Assembly (NCBI GenBank): GCA_002291495.1 | Contig: DBAE01000018.1 | Location: 1,252-10,507, forward strand | Direction of reading: 5' to 3' | Source of the DNA: Bacteriovoracaceae bacterium UBA1018 | Lineage (GTDB): Bacteria; Bdellovibrionota; UBA1018 | Length of the DNA stretch: 9,256 bases | In this document: positions 1 through 7,243 of the stretch, one piece after another | Layout: each line of letters starts with the position of its first letter | Position numbering within the stretch: the stretch's first letter is position 1 | Program-made: the position numbers and the translations under genes | The notes under the pieces: generated by a model | What the model was told of the DNA's origin: nothing | Seen by the model: only the letters and a program-made list of their open reading frames with translations | Database searches by the model: none

Positions 1-569
1 GGCTTACTGGGCGGAAAGACAAGGTCTGTGGACAATGCGTGCACACGATCTGAAGAATCTAAGTGCGAAAGTTTAGCGCTAACAAAATCGCCCAAAATCT
101 TATCTATGTCCTCGTGTGGGAGCAGACTTGAGATCTCATCTTTGCTCAGGGGCGAGCGTGCAAGAGTCTGAACCAGAAACGTAAAGTAGTGTCCCCTGGA
201 TTGATTTAAAGCCGCGATCTGTCTTTCTGTAATCTGTTTTTTGTCCGACTGACCGCTTCGTCTGGCGCTAGGTTTTTCACGAGTCGAAGACGCAGAAACT
301 GAGGAGGATACTGGATCTGCAGAGAAAACGTATGCGTAACTAGGAAACAAAGATCGGCAATATTCATTGACGAGTCGCTCTGCTTGATCCTTTCTCAGGA
401 CACTAGCGATCTCTTGAATTACGGTAGGCGACGGCAGTACCTTTCCTTTTTCAAATCTGACGTAATAAGAATAATTAAACGATAAAGATGTACGAGATTG
501 AATAAAGATAAAGAAAGACCTAGCGCTCTCAAATCCAAGCTCTTGGCGGATCTTACTTAAAATGACCAC
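1..569 (-). CDS. Helix-turn-helix (XRE-like) transcriptional regulator, C-terminus beyond the window
   Basis: The minus-strand frame is open from a GTG at 569 to the window edge, 189 codons without a stop, so the C-terminus is missing. GTG is chosen because AAGGAG (582-577) sits seven bases before it; no ATG lies in frame nearby. Residues about 1-65 look like an XRE/Cro-type helix-turn-helix: an N-terminal helix, then YYVRFEKGKVLPSP, which resembles the recognition-helix and turn part of these domains, then a helix with IQEIASVL. A Ser/Arg-rich linker (about residues 80-105) leads to a second, mostly helical segment (about 110-165) that could be a winged-helix or effector domain, but I do not recognise it. 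A perfect palindrome directly upstream (584-604) suggests autoregulation. Related two-domain regulators are common in predatory and environmental deltaproteobacteria-like genomes; that placement is inference. The HTH call is moderately sure; the target is unknown. Confidence 0.75.
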   Translation of the reverse strand, partial: MVILSKIRQELGFESARSFFIFIQSRTSLSFNYSYYVRFEKGKVLPSPTVIQEIASVLRKDQAERLVNEYCRSLFPSYAYVFSADPVSSSVSASSTREKPSARRSGQSDKKQITERQIAALNQSRGHYFTFLVQTLARSPLSKDEISSLLPHEDIDKILGDFVSAKLSHLDSSDRVHALSTDLVFPPSK

Positions 570-583
570 TGCAATACTCCTTC

Positions 584-604
584 ATGTGCACTGTCAGTGC
601 ACAT
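584..604. promoter_or_regulatory. Perfect 21-bp palindrome, probable operator upstream of the HTH regulator
   Basis: ATGTGCACTG (584-593) and CAGTGCACAT (595-604) are exact reverse complements around a single T at 594. Each arm contains GTGCAC, and the two copies (586 and 597) are 11 bp apart, about one helical turn. The left edge is one base from the AAGGAG of the minus-strand regulator, so the site lies in its leader, just downstream of a possible minus-strand -10 (TATATT, 623-618). A dimeric HTH repressor binding here could block its own transcription and perhaps affect the divergent gene at 673. In RNA the same bases could fold as an 8-bp stem with a 5-base loop beside the ribosome binding site. 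Which protein binds is inference. Confidence 0.65.
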
Positions 605-617
605 TTCACAAAGATTA

Positions 618-650
618 AATATAGGCGACCGGTGGCGATTCAGCTATAAG
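618..650. promoter_or_regulatory. Putative divergent promoter elements between the regulator and the secreted-protein gene
   Basis: In the 103-base gap between the divergent genes, TATAAG (645-650) is a five-of-six match to a sigma-70 -10 box for the plus-strand gene at 673, with GAGGGG just before that ATG as ribosome binding site. TATATT read on the minus strand (623-618) is a candidate -10 for the regulator. Neither has a convincing -35 hexamer at the right spacing, so activator dependence or another sigma factor is possible. Confidence 0.3.
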
Positions 651-672
651 TTTCTGCGCTAATGAGGGGAAA

Positions 673-1239
673 ATGAATAACTTGCTGAAATTATTGATAA
701 TTTCGATTGTGGCCCTGATTTCTGTGACTGATTCGTTCGCTGCTGGAACGCATCAGGACCCACCGGAACAGTATAATCGCATTATCTTAAAGAGAACTCT
801 GACGGTCTTAGAAGGCCTATTAGAGCAAGTAAGTGAGCCTGAAACCCCAGTCGACGATGAACTTGTGTTCTTACTTTGGAACGGAAAGACCAGCGTCCAA
901 AAGGTTGTTTCAAAGCTTGAACGCGAGTCGAAGAATCTTAGGATTTTGTCGGCTGAACTCAGAAGCCGAGATGAGGATGGAAATCTCAATCGCTCGAGCA
1001 AAAAAGCTGTTCGTGAGGATTTCAAAGAAGAGGTAAAGGAGCAAAGAGACCTCATTGAAAACGCGTTGGAGTATTCTCGTTCATCCCTAAATGACGCCGA
1101 ATATTTCATTTCGCAGTATCGCTCGAACTATCTGAAGAAGTCAGAGCTTCAGCATATTCTCGAAGATTATGTCAACGACGCGAAAGACGAGCTCGCCACT
1201 GGCGGGAACGGTACTGAACGCGGCGGTTCTGGAAACTAA
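673..1239 (+). CDS. Secreted or periplasmic helical protein of unknown function, 188 aa
   Basis: I do not recognise this family. The start is supported by GAGGGG ending three bases before the ATG. Residues 1-23 form a clear Sec signal peptide: a Lys near the N-terminus, a hydrophobic stretch LLIISIVALISV, and a plausible SFA/A cleavage site. The mature protein is highly charged, has no cysteine and looks almost entirely helical. Residues about 32-60 and 68-165 show amphipathic heptad-like spacing (for example KLERESKNLRIL and KEEVKEQRDLIENAL), suggesting a helical bundle or short coiled coil. The last 15 residues are Gly-rich and probably disordered (GGNGTERGGSGN). It lies divergent from an HTH regulator and ends at a strong terminator, so it is probably a single-gene transcript, possibly controlled by that regulator. 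Exported location is well supported; function is unknown. Confidence 0.8.
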   Translation: MNNLLKLLIISIVALISVTDSFAAGTHQDPPEQYNRIILKRTLTVLEGLLEQVSEPETPVDDELVFLLWNGKTSVQKVVSKLERESKNLRILSAELRSRDEDGNLNRSSKKAVREDFKEEVKEQRDLIENALEYSRSSLNDAEYFISQYRSNYLKKSELQHILEDYVNDAKDELATGGNGTERGGSGN

Positions 1240-1281
1240 AATTTAATCACTTCCCCCTAAACTCTTATCCTGGAGAGTTGG

Positions 1282-1320
1282 ACGGCGCCTTCCCCCCCTA
1301 TCAAGGCGCCGTTTTTTTTT
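1282..1320 (+). terminator. Intrinsic terminator of the secreted-protein gene
   Basis: ACGGCGCCTT (1282-1291) pairs perfectly with AAGGCGCCGT (1303-1312), a GC-rich 10-bp stem with an 11-base C-rich loop, followed by nine T residues (1312-1320). This is a textbook Rho-independent terminator for the plus-strand gene ending at 1239. In the minus direction the stem is not followed by a T-run, so it should not act as an efficient intrinsic terminator for the convergent fadE, although the hairpin would still cap its 3' end. Confidence 0.95.
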
Positions 1321-1332
1321 ATCTTTTTCTGA

Positions 1333-3654
1333 CTAAGCTGCCTTACGTCGATAGTCATCCAGGCTGAAATCATCGACCTGAATGACTTCATGTCTCAGCT
1401 CATCGGCACGACGAAGTTGAGAGAACTCCGTAGAGGTAATAATGTTTAGATCCAAAGCATCTCGGTACAAGAGGGAGCTAGGTTTCTTTGTGATACGCCG
1501 CTCTTTGACTGCCCTCTTGATTTTACGAAGGATAGGTAGTGATCTCACTTCAGCATCAAGTGCTGCCTCCAGGCGCGCAAACGGCTCAGAAGAATCACTA
1601 GGGACATAGATCCCTCCAAAAAGGCGATCCCTTTGTTCGCCAGGCTTTTGCATGAGAGCCGCTATTTTAATCTCGTCTTCATCTGAAGGTGGAGTCCCCA
1701 GTGGATTAAGTTCACTGAGCCAATAGAGAGGCCCCCTAAATAATGGCCCTATTACCGGCGCAGAAAAGTTCATCAAGATGCCACTTAATGCGTTTTGGAT
1801 TTGATAAAGAGTATGATCCATTGACCACCTCAGAAGCGGCCGGTCCTCTTTTCTAAAACCCTCTGCTTCATATCGTCTTAACACTGCGGTACCCAGATAC
1901 ATCCACGACAGCGCGTCTGCAAAACGACCCGTTAATTTTTCCTGAGACTTAAGACGGCTTCCTAATGAGAACATCGCAGTATCTGCAAGCACTGCAAACG
2001 CTGCAGATGCCCAATTGAGTTTTTGATAATAGCGATAGAGAGAGTTCTTTGGTGCTCCAAAAGCGAAGTAACCACGACTGAGTTCAAACCCAATCACTCG
2101 ACCAATGTTTTTGGCGAAATGTCCTAAGTGACTCCACACCGTATGATCAAACGCTCGGAGATCATTATTCTCAACTGACTCAAACACCTTTAAGGCATAG
2201 GGATGAGCACGTAATGCTCCCTGACCAAATATCATCAAAGTGCGCGTCAGGATATTAGCCCCTTCGACAGTAATTGAAATGGGAGTTGCAATGTAGGCAT
2301 TAGCCAAAAGATTACGAGGCCCTCTCGAAATTCCGATCCCGCCTTGAACATCCATTCCGTCGTTGACGATTTTTCGAGCTAATTCAGTAAACTGGTATTT
2401 AGCAATTGCAGTCACAATGGAAGGACGTATGCCTTGATCCAAAGCACCGCACGTGTATCTACGCGCAGCTTCCATAATGTACGTGTAACCACCAATTCGA
2501 GCGAGTGGTTCAGCAATGCCCTCGAACTGCCCGATCGACATACCAAACTGTTTACGTACCGCACTATGCGCGCTCACAATGCGAGCAATGGACTTCGCGC
2601 CTCCGGTACTTTCAGCGGGTAAGGAGATCCCGCGACCAGCAGCAAGCGATTGCATGAGCATCGTCCAACCTTGGCCTGCACGGTCGGCACCCCCGATAAT
2701 ATTTTCGATCGGGACTATGACATCGTGGCCTTGCGTAGGAGAATTATAAAATGGCACCCCAAGTGGATCGTGTCGACGATTGACTTGAACTCCGGGCGTC
2801 TGGGTTGGAATGAGTGCACAAGTGATCCCAACATCCTCCCCTTTACCTAAATGGTTTTCTGGATCTTTGAGCCGAAAAGCTAAACCCAATACTGTTGAAA
2901 TAGCTGCAAGCGTAATCCAGCGTTTATTCCAATTGAGTCGAAGATAAAGTTTTCCGTCATCTCCCTTAAAAACAATCCCTTCAGACTGAATCGATGAAGC
3001 ATCAGATCCAGCTTCGGGCTCAGTTAAAGCAAAGCAAGGAATCTCAATTCCTTGAGCCAAACGTGGCAAGTAATAGTCTTTTTGTTTCTGAGTCCCGTAG
3101 TGGATCAAAAGCTCTGCAGGTCCCAACGAGTTTGGAACCATGACTGTGATCGCCAGAGGTACTGATCGGCTCGCTAGTTTCATGATGACTTCGCTATGAG
3201 CAAGAGCCGAAAATCCCAATCCGCCGTACTCAGGCGGTATAATCATCCCCAAGAAACGTTCTTTTTTAATATAATTCCAAGCTTCAGGTGGAAGATCTTT
3301 AGTCTGCCAAACGTCCCAGTCATTCACTCTTTTGCAAAGTTCCTCGACGGGACCATCGATAAATGCCTGCTCTTCTGAAGTCAGTTGTGGATAGGGCTGG
3401 GTTCTCAATTTTGGCCAGTGGGGATTACCGGAAAATAGATCTCCCTCCACCCAAACATCCCCTGAGCGAAGCGCGGCACGTTCAGTAGGCGAGATCTTAG
3501 GCATAAAACCCAAGCTTCGAACTACCTTTAACATGAGCTTTGAAATAAGAGGTCGACGCAAAGCAGGAACCGCCAATACCGCTGTCGCTGTCGTTGCTAA
3601 GCCCAATCCTACCCACTTCATCGGAATGTTTTGCTTCATCATCCGCTTGGACAA
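1333..3654 (-). CDS. fadE: Acyl-CoA dehydrogenase FadE, fatty-acid beta-oxidation
   Basis: FadE catalyses the first step of beta-oxidation, the FAD-dependent conversion of acyl-CoA to trans-2-enoyl-CoA. The 773-aa protein has the whole FadE architecture and is only slightly shorter than the E. coli enzyme (814 aa). A hydrophobic N-terminal segment (about 13-30) probably anchors it to the inner membrane. The acyl-CoA dehydrogenase core spans about 80-490, with GMIIPPEYGGLGFSA (136-150), TEPEAGSDA (211-219), WNKRWITLA (242-250) and ITVEGANILTR (461-471). By alignment Glu464 is the likely catalytic base. The FadE-specific C-terminal domain follows (about 495-773), ending in VDDF near the terminus as in E. 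coli. The start at 3654 is TTG, with AGGTGAG about nine bases upstream; ATG codons at residues 5, 6 and 12 are poorer choices. It lies 54 bases after the alcohol dehydrogenase gene. Function is very sure; the start is less so. Confidence 0.95.
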   Translation of the reverse strand: MSKRMMKQNIPMKWVGLGLATTATAVLAVPALRRPLISKLMLKVVRSLGFMPKISPTERAALRSGDVWVEGDLFSGNPHWPKLRTQPYPQLTSEEQAFIDGPVEELCKRVNDWDVWQTKDLPPEAWNYIKKERFLGMIIPPEYGGLGFSALAHSEVIMKLASRSVPLAITVMVPNSLGPAELLIHYGTQKQKDYYLPRLAQGIEIPCFALTEPEAGSDASSIQSEGIVFKGDDGKLYLRLNWNKRWITLAAISTVLGLAFRLKDPENHLGKGEDVGITCALIPTQTPGVQVNRRHDPLGVPFYNSPTQGHDVIVPIENIIGGADRAGQGWTMLMQSLAAGRGISLPAESTGGAKSIARIVSAHSAVRKQFGMSIGQFEGIAEPLARIGGYTYIMEAARRYTCGALDQGIRPSIVTAIAKYQFTELARKIVNDGMDVQGGIGISRGPRNLLANAYIATPISITVEGANILTRTLMIFGQGALRAHPYALKVFESVENNDLRAFDHTVWSHLGHFAKNIGRVIGFELSRGYFAFGAPKNSLYRYYQKLNWASAAFAVLADTAMFSLGSRLKSQEKLTGRFADALSWMYLGTAVLRRYEAEGFRKEDRPLLRWSMDHTLYQIQNALSGILMNFSAPVIGPLFRGPLYWLSELNPLGTPPSDEDEIKIAALMQKPGEQRDRLFGGIYVPSDSSEPFARLEAALDAEVRSLPILRKIKRAVKERRITKKPSSLLYRDALDLNIITSTEFSQLRRADELRHEVIQVDDFSLDDYRRKAA

Positions 3655-3708
3655 TGCAAGGAGCTCACCTGTGAAGCTAGCGGCTATCTACAAAATTTTT
3701 TACAAAAT

Positions 3709-4752
3709 TTATAAAGTCTTCATGTCGATAACAAAGCGATAGCGCACATCGCCTTTGAGCATTCTCTCATAGGCGGAGTTGATATCTTTCATAGAAATAA
3801 CTTCGACGTCAGAGGTGATATTTTTTTCCGCACAATAATCTAACATCTCTTGAGTTTCTCTGATTCCGCCGATCATGGATCCAGATAATGAGCGTCGACG
3901 TGGAACAAGCGAAAACGGTTGGATGGGTGCGGGCTTTTCTGGAAGCCCTACCAAGACCAACGTTCCATCAAGCGCTAGCAAATTGAGATATGCGTCAACA
4001 TCGTGCGGTGCAGATACCGCATCCAAGATCAGATTAAACTTACCTTGTATATTTTCAAATGCAGTCTCGTCAGTGGTCTGAACAAAATGATGGGCTCCTA
4101 ACTTCAAAGCATCTTCTTTCTTCGATGCAGACGTACTGAGGACAGTCACTTCGGCGCCCATAGATACAGCAAATTTAACGGCCATATGGCCTAGCCCACC
4201 AAGACCTACGACGGCGACTTGCTGACCTTTACTTACTTTCCAATGTCTAAGCGGTGAATAGGTCGTAATCCCTGCGCAAAGAAGCGGCGCTACTTTCTCA
4301 AGGGGAAGTTTCGGCGAAACTTTTAGAACGTAATTTTCGTCAGTAACGATCTGATTCGAATACCCTCCATAGGTAGGGGTTTTCAGATCTTTCTCGACAC
4401 TGTTGTAAGTCATCACTAGATGACCATCACAATACTGCTCGATACCCTTTTTACAATTTCCGCAGTTTCGGCATGAATCAACAAAAACCCCGACACCAGC
4501 AAGATCGCCCACTTTAAACCGTGTGACTGAGCCTCCTACTTGAGCGACTCGACCCACGATCTCGTGTCCGGGAACCATAGGAAACATTGCTCCACCCCAC
4601 TCATCACGTACTTGGTGCACGTCAGAGTGACAGACCCCCGAATAAAGGATCTCAATCAGCACGTCGTTTTCACCGACTTTTCTTCGTTCAAACGAATAGG
4701 GAGCAAGAGGAGTTTTCGAGTTCAGAGCCGCGTATCCACGAGTTTGCATCAT
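3709..4752 (-). CDS. Zinc-dependent NADP(H) alcohol dehydrogenase, YahK/cinnamyl-alcohol dehydrogenase type
   Basis: This cytoplasmic medium-chain dehydrogenase interconverts aldehydes and primary alcohols. Its 347 aa match E. coli YahK (349 aa) over the whole length. Catalytic zinc ligands are visible: Cys41 in SGVCHSDVHQ, His63-Glu64 in PGHE, and Cys159 in LLCAGITTYSPLRHW. The structural zinc site has the four-cysteine pattern Cys94, Cys97, Cys100 and Cys108. The Rossmann motif GLGGLGH is at 183-189. The STSASKK segment after the second strand (206-212) lacks an acidic residue and so points to NADP(H). The YahK signature SMIGGIRETQEMLDYCAE is present near the C-terminus, as is YRFVIDMKTL. 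The start is one of two adjacent ATG codons; a weak AAGAG lies eight bases upstream. It sits 44 bases after the exported protein gene and 54 bases before fadE. The physiological substrate cannot be read from sequence; a broad aldehyde reductase is likely. Confidence 0.92.
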   Translation of the reverse strand: MMQTRGYAALNSKTPLAPYSFERRKVGENDVLIEILYSGVCHSDVHQVRDEWGGAMFPMVPGHEIVGRVAQVGGSVTRFKVGDLAGVGVFVDSCRNCGNCKKGIEQYCDGHLVMTYNSVEKDLKTPTYGGYSNQIVTDENYVLKVSPKLPLEKVAPLLCAGITTYSPLRHWKVSKGQQVAVVGLGGLGHMAVKFAVSMGAEVTVLSTSASKKEDALKLGAHHFVQTTDETAFENIQGKFNLILDAVSAPHDVDAYLNLLALDGTLVLVGLPEKPAPIQPFSLVPRRRSLSGSMIGGIRETQEMLDYCAEKNITSDVEVISMKDINSAYERMLKGDVRYRFVIDMKTL

Positions 4753-4796
4753 AATGCGAACTCTTACCGCTGTATGCTCGGCAAAATCAAGAGGGT

Positions 4797-5696
4797 TTAG
4801 ATTGCTTGAATTGCGTCATCCAGAGTTTTTAAAAGTTTTGCTTCATCATCTTGGTACCCGATCGGCTCTACGATCGAACAACCTAATCCAGCCTTTTCTA
4901 AGAGCTTGAGAATGCCAGCCGCATGCATCCCACCATAGACTACAGCCACATCTTTTTCTTTGGAGCCTTTAATCTTTTCGACCGCTACGGCATTTCGCTT
5001 CTCCAGCGATGTTTTGAGTCTTTGTACGGAAGACTTCAGTTCTGTTTTTAACTTTTGTACAGCTTGAGATACTGTAGTTTTTGCTGGTAGTTTATAGAGC
5101 TCAATCACGCCATCTAAATAAGTCTTTGCCCGAACTTGCTCATTTTTGTGCTGCTCCAATCGAGTAAGAAAACCTAAGATCCCTCGAGCGTCCGAGAGCG
5201 CTAAATTGCCTTCGCGAATGAGCTTTTCATCATCTGCACAAATCGTACGCACACCTTGTGCATGTTTGGCCTCTATCTTCATTGGAGCACTTGCCAAAAG
5301 CTGCGGATAGTTCGGTTGTTTCAGCTGAGATTTGAGATCAGCAATGGTCCAACCATTCAAATTAAGATTGGACGTTTCGTCGAGCTCTCCGACGCAACCT
5401 TCTGCGTACACTTCAGTGATTTGCTTCTTTACTACCCACTGATCGAGCTGATTAAAAATTGCAGTTTGGTTTTTCTCTTGAGGTAAAGGCTTCGAATCTA
5501 CCTTCTCCCGAGTACTGAGCCCTGGGGGCAAGTGCCACTGTTTAAAGAGAGTGACATGTTTTGAAGGCTTAGAGGTTTTGCATCGATTCACTACTTTTCC
5601 GTTGTTCGGGTCGACTTCCGTATTAGCGAACGCAGACGAAATCGATACAAGTGCACTCAATACGTAGACCCAGCCGTGGAAACGATTTATTTGCAT
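4797..5696 (-). CDS. Exported protein with ChaN/TIKI/TraB-superfamily-like motifs
   Basis: Residues 1-24 form a Sec signal peptide with an AFA/N cleavage site, so the 275-residue mature protein is probably periplasmic. Near its start is KHVTLFKQWHLPPG (His55), then VYAEGCVGEL (Glu99), a middle helical region, and near the end VAVVYGGMHAAGILKLL with a G-x-x-H motif (Gly255-His258). A histidine motif early, a conserved Glu on a strand, and a late GxxH is the pattern of the ChaN/TIKI/TraB/EreA superfamily, which contains metal-dependent proteases, haem-binding proteins and esterases. The first motif here is QWH rather than GxxH, so assignment is tentative. Four cysteines (39, 101, 153, 273) could form disulphides after export. 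Residues about 205-245 are Lys-rich and helical, perhaps a coiled coil. No strong ribosome binding site is seen. It lies 44 bases from each neighbour in a codirectional run. Confidence 0.7.
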   Translation of the reverse strand: MQINRFHGWVYVLSALVSISSAFANTEVDPNNGKVVNRCKTSKPSKHVTLFKQWHLPPGLSTREKVDSKPLPQEKNQTAIFNQLDQWVVKKQITEVYAEGCVGELDETSNLNLNGWTIADLKSQLKQPNYPQLLASAPMKIEAKHAQGVRTICADDEKLIREGNLALSDARGILGFLTRLEQHKNEQVRAKTYLDGVIELYKLPAKTTVSQAVQKLKTELKSSVQRLKTSLEKRNAVAVEKIKGSKEKDVAVVYGGMHAAGILKLLEKAGLGCSIVEPIGYQDDEAKLLKTLDDAIQAI

Positions 5697-5714
5697 CTTA
5701 ATAGGCTAATTGGA

Positions 5715-5731
5715 TTGAACAACTAGTTCAA
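5715..5731. repeat. Short inverted repeat between the cyclase and the exported-protein genes
   Basis: TTGAAC (5715-5720) and GTTCAA (5726-5731) are exact reverse complements separated by five bases. It fills much of the 44-base gap between the codirectional genes. No T-run follows on the minus strand, so it is not an intrinsic terminator. It could be a small RNA hairpin setting relative expression, a protein site, or chance. Confidence 0.35.
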
Positions 5732-5740
5732 GTATTCAGA

Positions 5741-7219
5741 TTAAGCTGCCTTTATTTCATCAGACAATGAATCAATTCCGTCTGCTACATACTCACAAGT
5801 GCGACATTGGAAAACAAAAAGGCCCTGGGCATTTTCTGCCAAATGAAGTTGTCCATGACCATTTGGGCAGGTTGGGCAATCGAATCGGATCTTAGACTGT
5901 GCTTCAATTTTTCGTTCGAGGTTATAACAAGTGACAGGCGCGTCTTCATATCCCTTGAGCACTCTTACGCCCGTATTGGACAATTCGAACGAACCCCAAT
6001 TGATCATGCCAGAGGTTCGAACCAAATGTTGGTACGCACTTTCAGTAATCAGTATTTGACCAGGACTAGATTGTTCGCAAAGTCTTGCAGTGAGGTTCAT
6101 AACCTCGCCGGAGGCCGTATAGTTTTTTGGTGAATTCTCATCACCAAAAAATCCTACCTCTGCTTGCCCTTCAGCAATTCCAATTTTGACCTGAAGAGCC
6201 TCTCCCCACAAAGTAATAAATTCTTCTTTGCGCTTCTCTATTTCTTCCTGAATCTCTAATGCTGCTTGAGCTACACGAGCCACGTAATCTTTATGGCGTT
6301 CAGGTTCATTTGAAAAGCCAAGAACGGCATCTCCAATAGTCTTGTCAAAAGTAATATCGTACTTAAACATCCGCTGAACACAGATGCGGTAGAACAGATT
6401 AAGAACCGTCTGAACCTGGGGACCAGAAACACGACGACAAGCACGAGTATATCCACAAATATCAATAACCAGGCCGCAAATACTTGCTTGCATTGGCATA
6501 CGATCAATATCGAGGATACCCTTCTTAATGCTCGCAACGACCTGTGGACTAAACTGACGAGAAAGACGTTCAAGCCGAAGTTGTTCTTTAGTTTTTCTCT
6601 TAATGATCCGCTCTCGATTGAGCAGTTCTCTTTGGCGAGCAAGGCGCTGATGATATTCTTGCCGTCTTAATCTCTCTGTCAGGAACCAAACTACGGTAAC
6701 AATCGACACTGCTCCAAAAAGAAAAAATAAATTGAGAAAACCTCTATTCCCTTCGCCTTCTGATAGTACGAGCAAAGGACCTAAGAAGTATGGCACCAAG
6801 ATAATCGCGTTTTGAACTATGAAAAAAGGAAGAGTCCAGGGAATAAAGATACCAATTCCGAATGTAACTAACATCAGCCCTGCGTAATAAGGAGAACCAC
6901 GATCACCACTATGCAAAATCATAGCGATAATCGGCCAAGTGTTGACCACAGTATACAAACTACAAATCAACTGAGTCTTGATAAGACCTTTTGATTTCTG
7001 GAGATATCGATTGACCAGAAGTAAACTTGGAACGACTGATAGACGGTAGAACAAAAACTGCCATTTATACTCTGGAGCATAGATCAAATCCGCAAACCAG
7101 AAAATGAGATAAAGTGGTAGACTATAATAACGGCTCGCCAAATCGGAGGCAGACTTGATCCTGTCCTCTCGTTCCTCGGTAAAGCTTTTCTGTCTGCCAA
7201 ACTTCCTCAAAGTGGCCAT
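5741..7219 (-). CDS. Membrane class III adenylyl cyclase with a C-terminal zinc ribbon
   Basis: The protein probably makes cAMP from ATP at the inner membrane. Residues 33-180 hold about six hydrophobic segments (roughly 33-47, 55-70, 84-102, 112-126, 129-150, 162-180), a MASE-like sensor region. A very basic helix (182-220) links to the catalytic domain at about 243-400. Catalytic residues are present: metal-binding Asp253 (VIDICGYT) and Asp297 (KTIGDAVLGF), Lys293 and Thr368 at the two purine-recognition positions, and Asn375 and Arg379 in NLTARL. The Lys/Thr pair is typical of class IIIb adenylyl cyclases rather than guanylyl cyclases. After the domain, CPTC (448-451) and CRTC (472-475) form a four-cysteine zinc ribbon, uncommon in this family. 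The ATG lies 24 bases after the methyltransferase gene; the nearest purine-rich site (AGAGG) is 14 bases away, so translation may depend on coupling. Cyclase identity is sure; the signal sensed is unknown. Confidence 0.92.
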   Translation of the reverse strand: MATLRKFGRQKSFTEEREDRIKSASDLASRYYSLPLYLIFWFADLIYAPEYKWQFLFYRLSVVPSLLLVNRYLQKSKGLIKTQLICSLYTVVNTWPIIAMILHSGDRGSPYYAGLMLVTFGIGIFIPWTLPFFIVQNAIILVPYFLGPLLVLSEGEGNRGFLNLFFLFGAVSIVTVVWFLTERLRRQEYHQRLARQRELLNRERIIKRKTKEQLRLERLSRQFSPQVVASIKKGILDIDRMPMQASICGLVIDICGYTRACRRVSGPQVQTVLNLFYRICVQRMFKYDITFDKTIGDAVLGFSNEPERHKDYVARVAQAALEIQEEIEKRKEEFITLWGEALQVKIGIAEGQAEVGFFGDENSPKNYTASGEVMNLTARLCEQSSPGQILITESAYQHLVRTSGMINWGSFELSNTGVRVLKGYEDAPVTCYNLERKIEAQSKIRFDCPTCPNGHGQLHLAENAQGLFVFQCRTCEYVADGIDSLSDEIKAA

Positions 7220-7243
7220 GAATAGCCCATCAGCCTCTATCTC

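Noticed and set aside
753..1109. Minus-strand open frame of 118 codons
   Set aside because: It lies inside the signal-peptide-bearing plus-strand gene, has Ser/Arg-rich shadow composition and no ribosome binding site of note.
1282..1312. Bidirectional terminator serving fadE as well
   Set aside because: The T-run lies only on the plus-strand side; on the minus strand the stem is preceded by A residues and not followed by U residues.
5715..5731. Intrinsic terminator between the cyclase and exported-protein genes
   Set aside because: The stem is only six base pairs and AT-rich, with no T-run after it on the minus strand.
6271..6642. Minus-strand frame of 123 codons inside the cyclase gene
   Set aside because: It overlaps the catalytic domain, whose motifs are intact in the main frame; the hydrophobic look arises from frame-shifted codons.
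5741..7219. Guanylyl cyclase, or an inactive cyclase because Asn366 replaces the usual Asp in the DYT motif
   Set aside because: The purine-recognition position aligns with Thr368, not residue 366. Lys293 and Thr368 are the bacterial class IIIb adenylyl cyclase pair, and both metal Asp residues, Asn375 and Arg379 are present.
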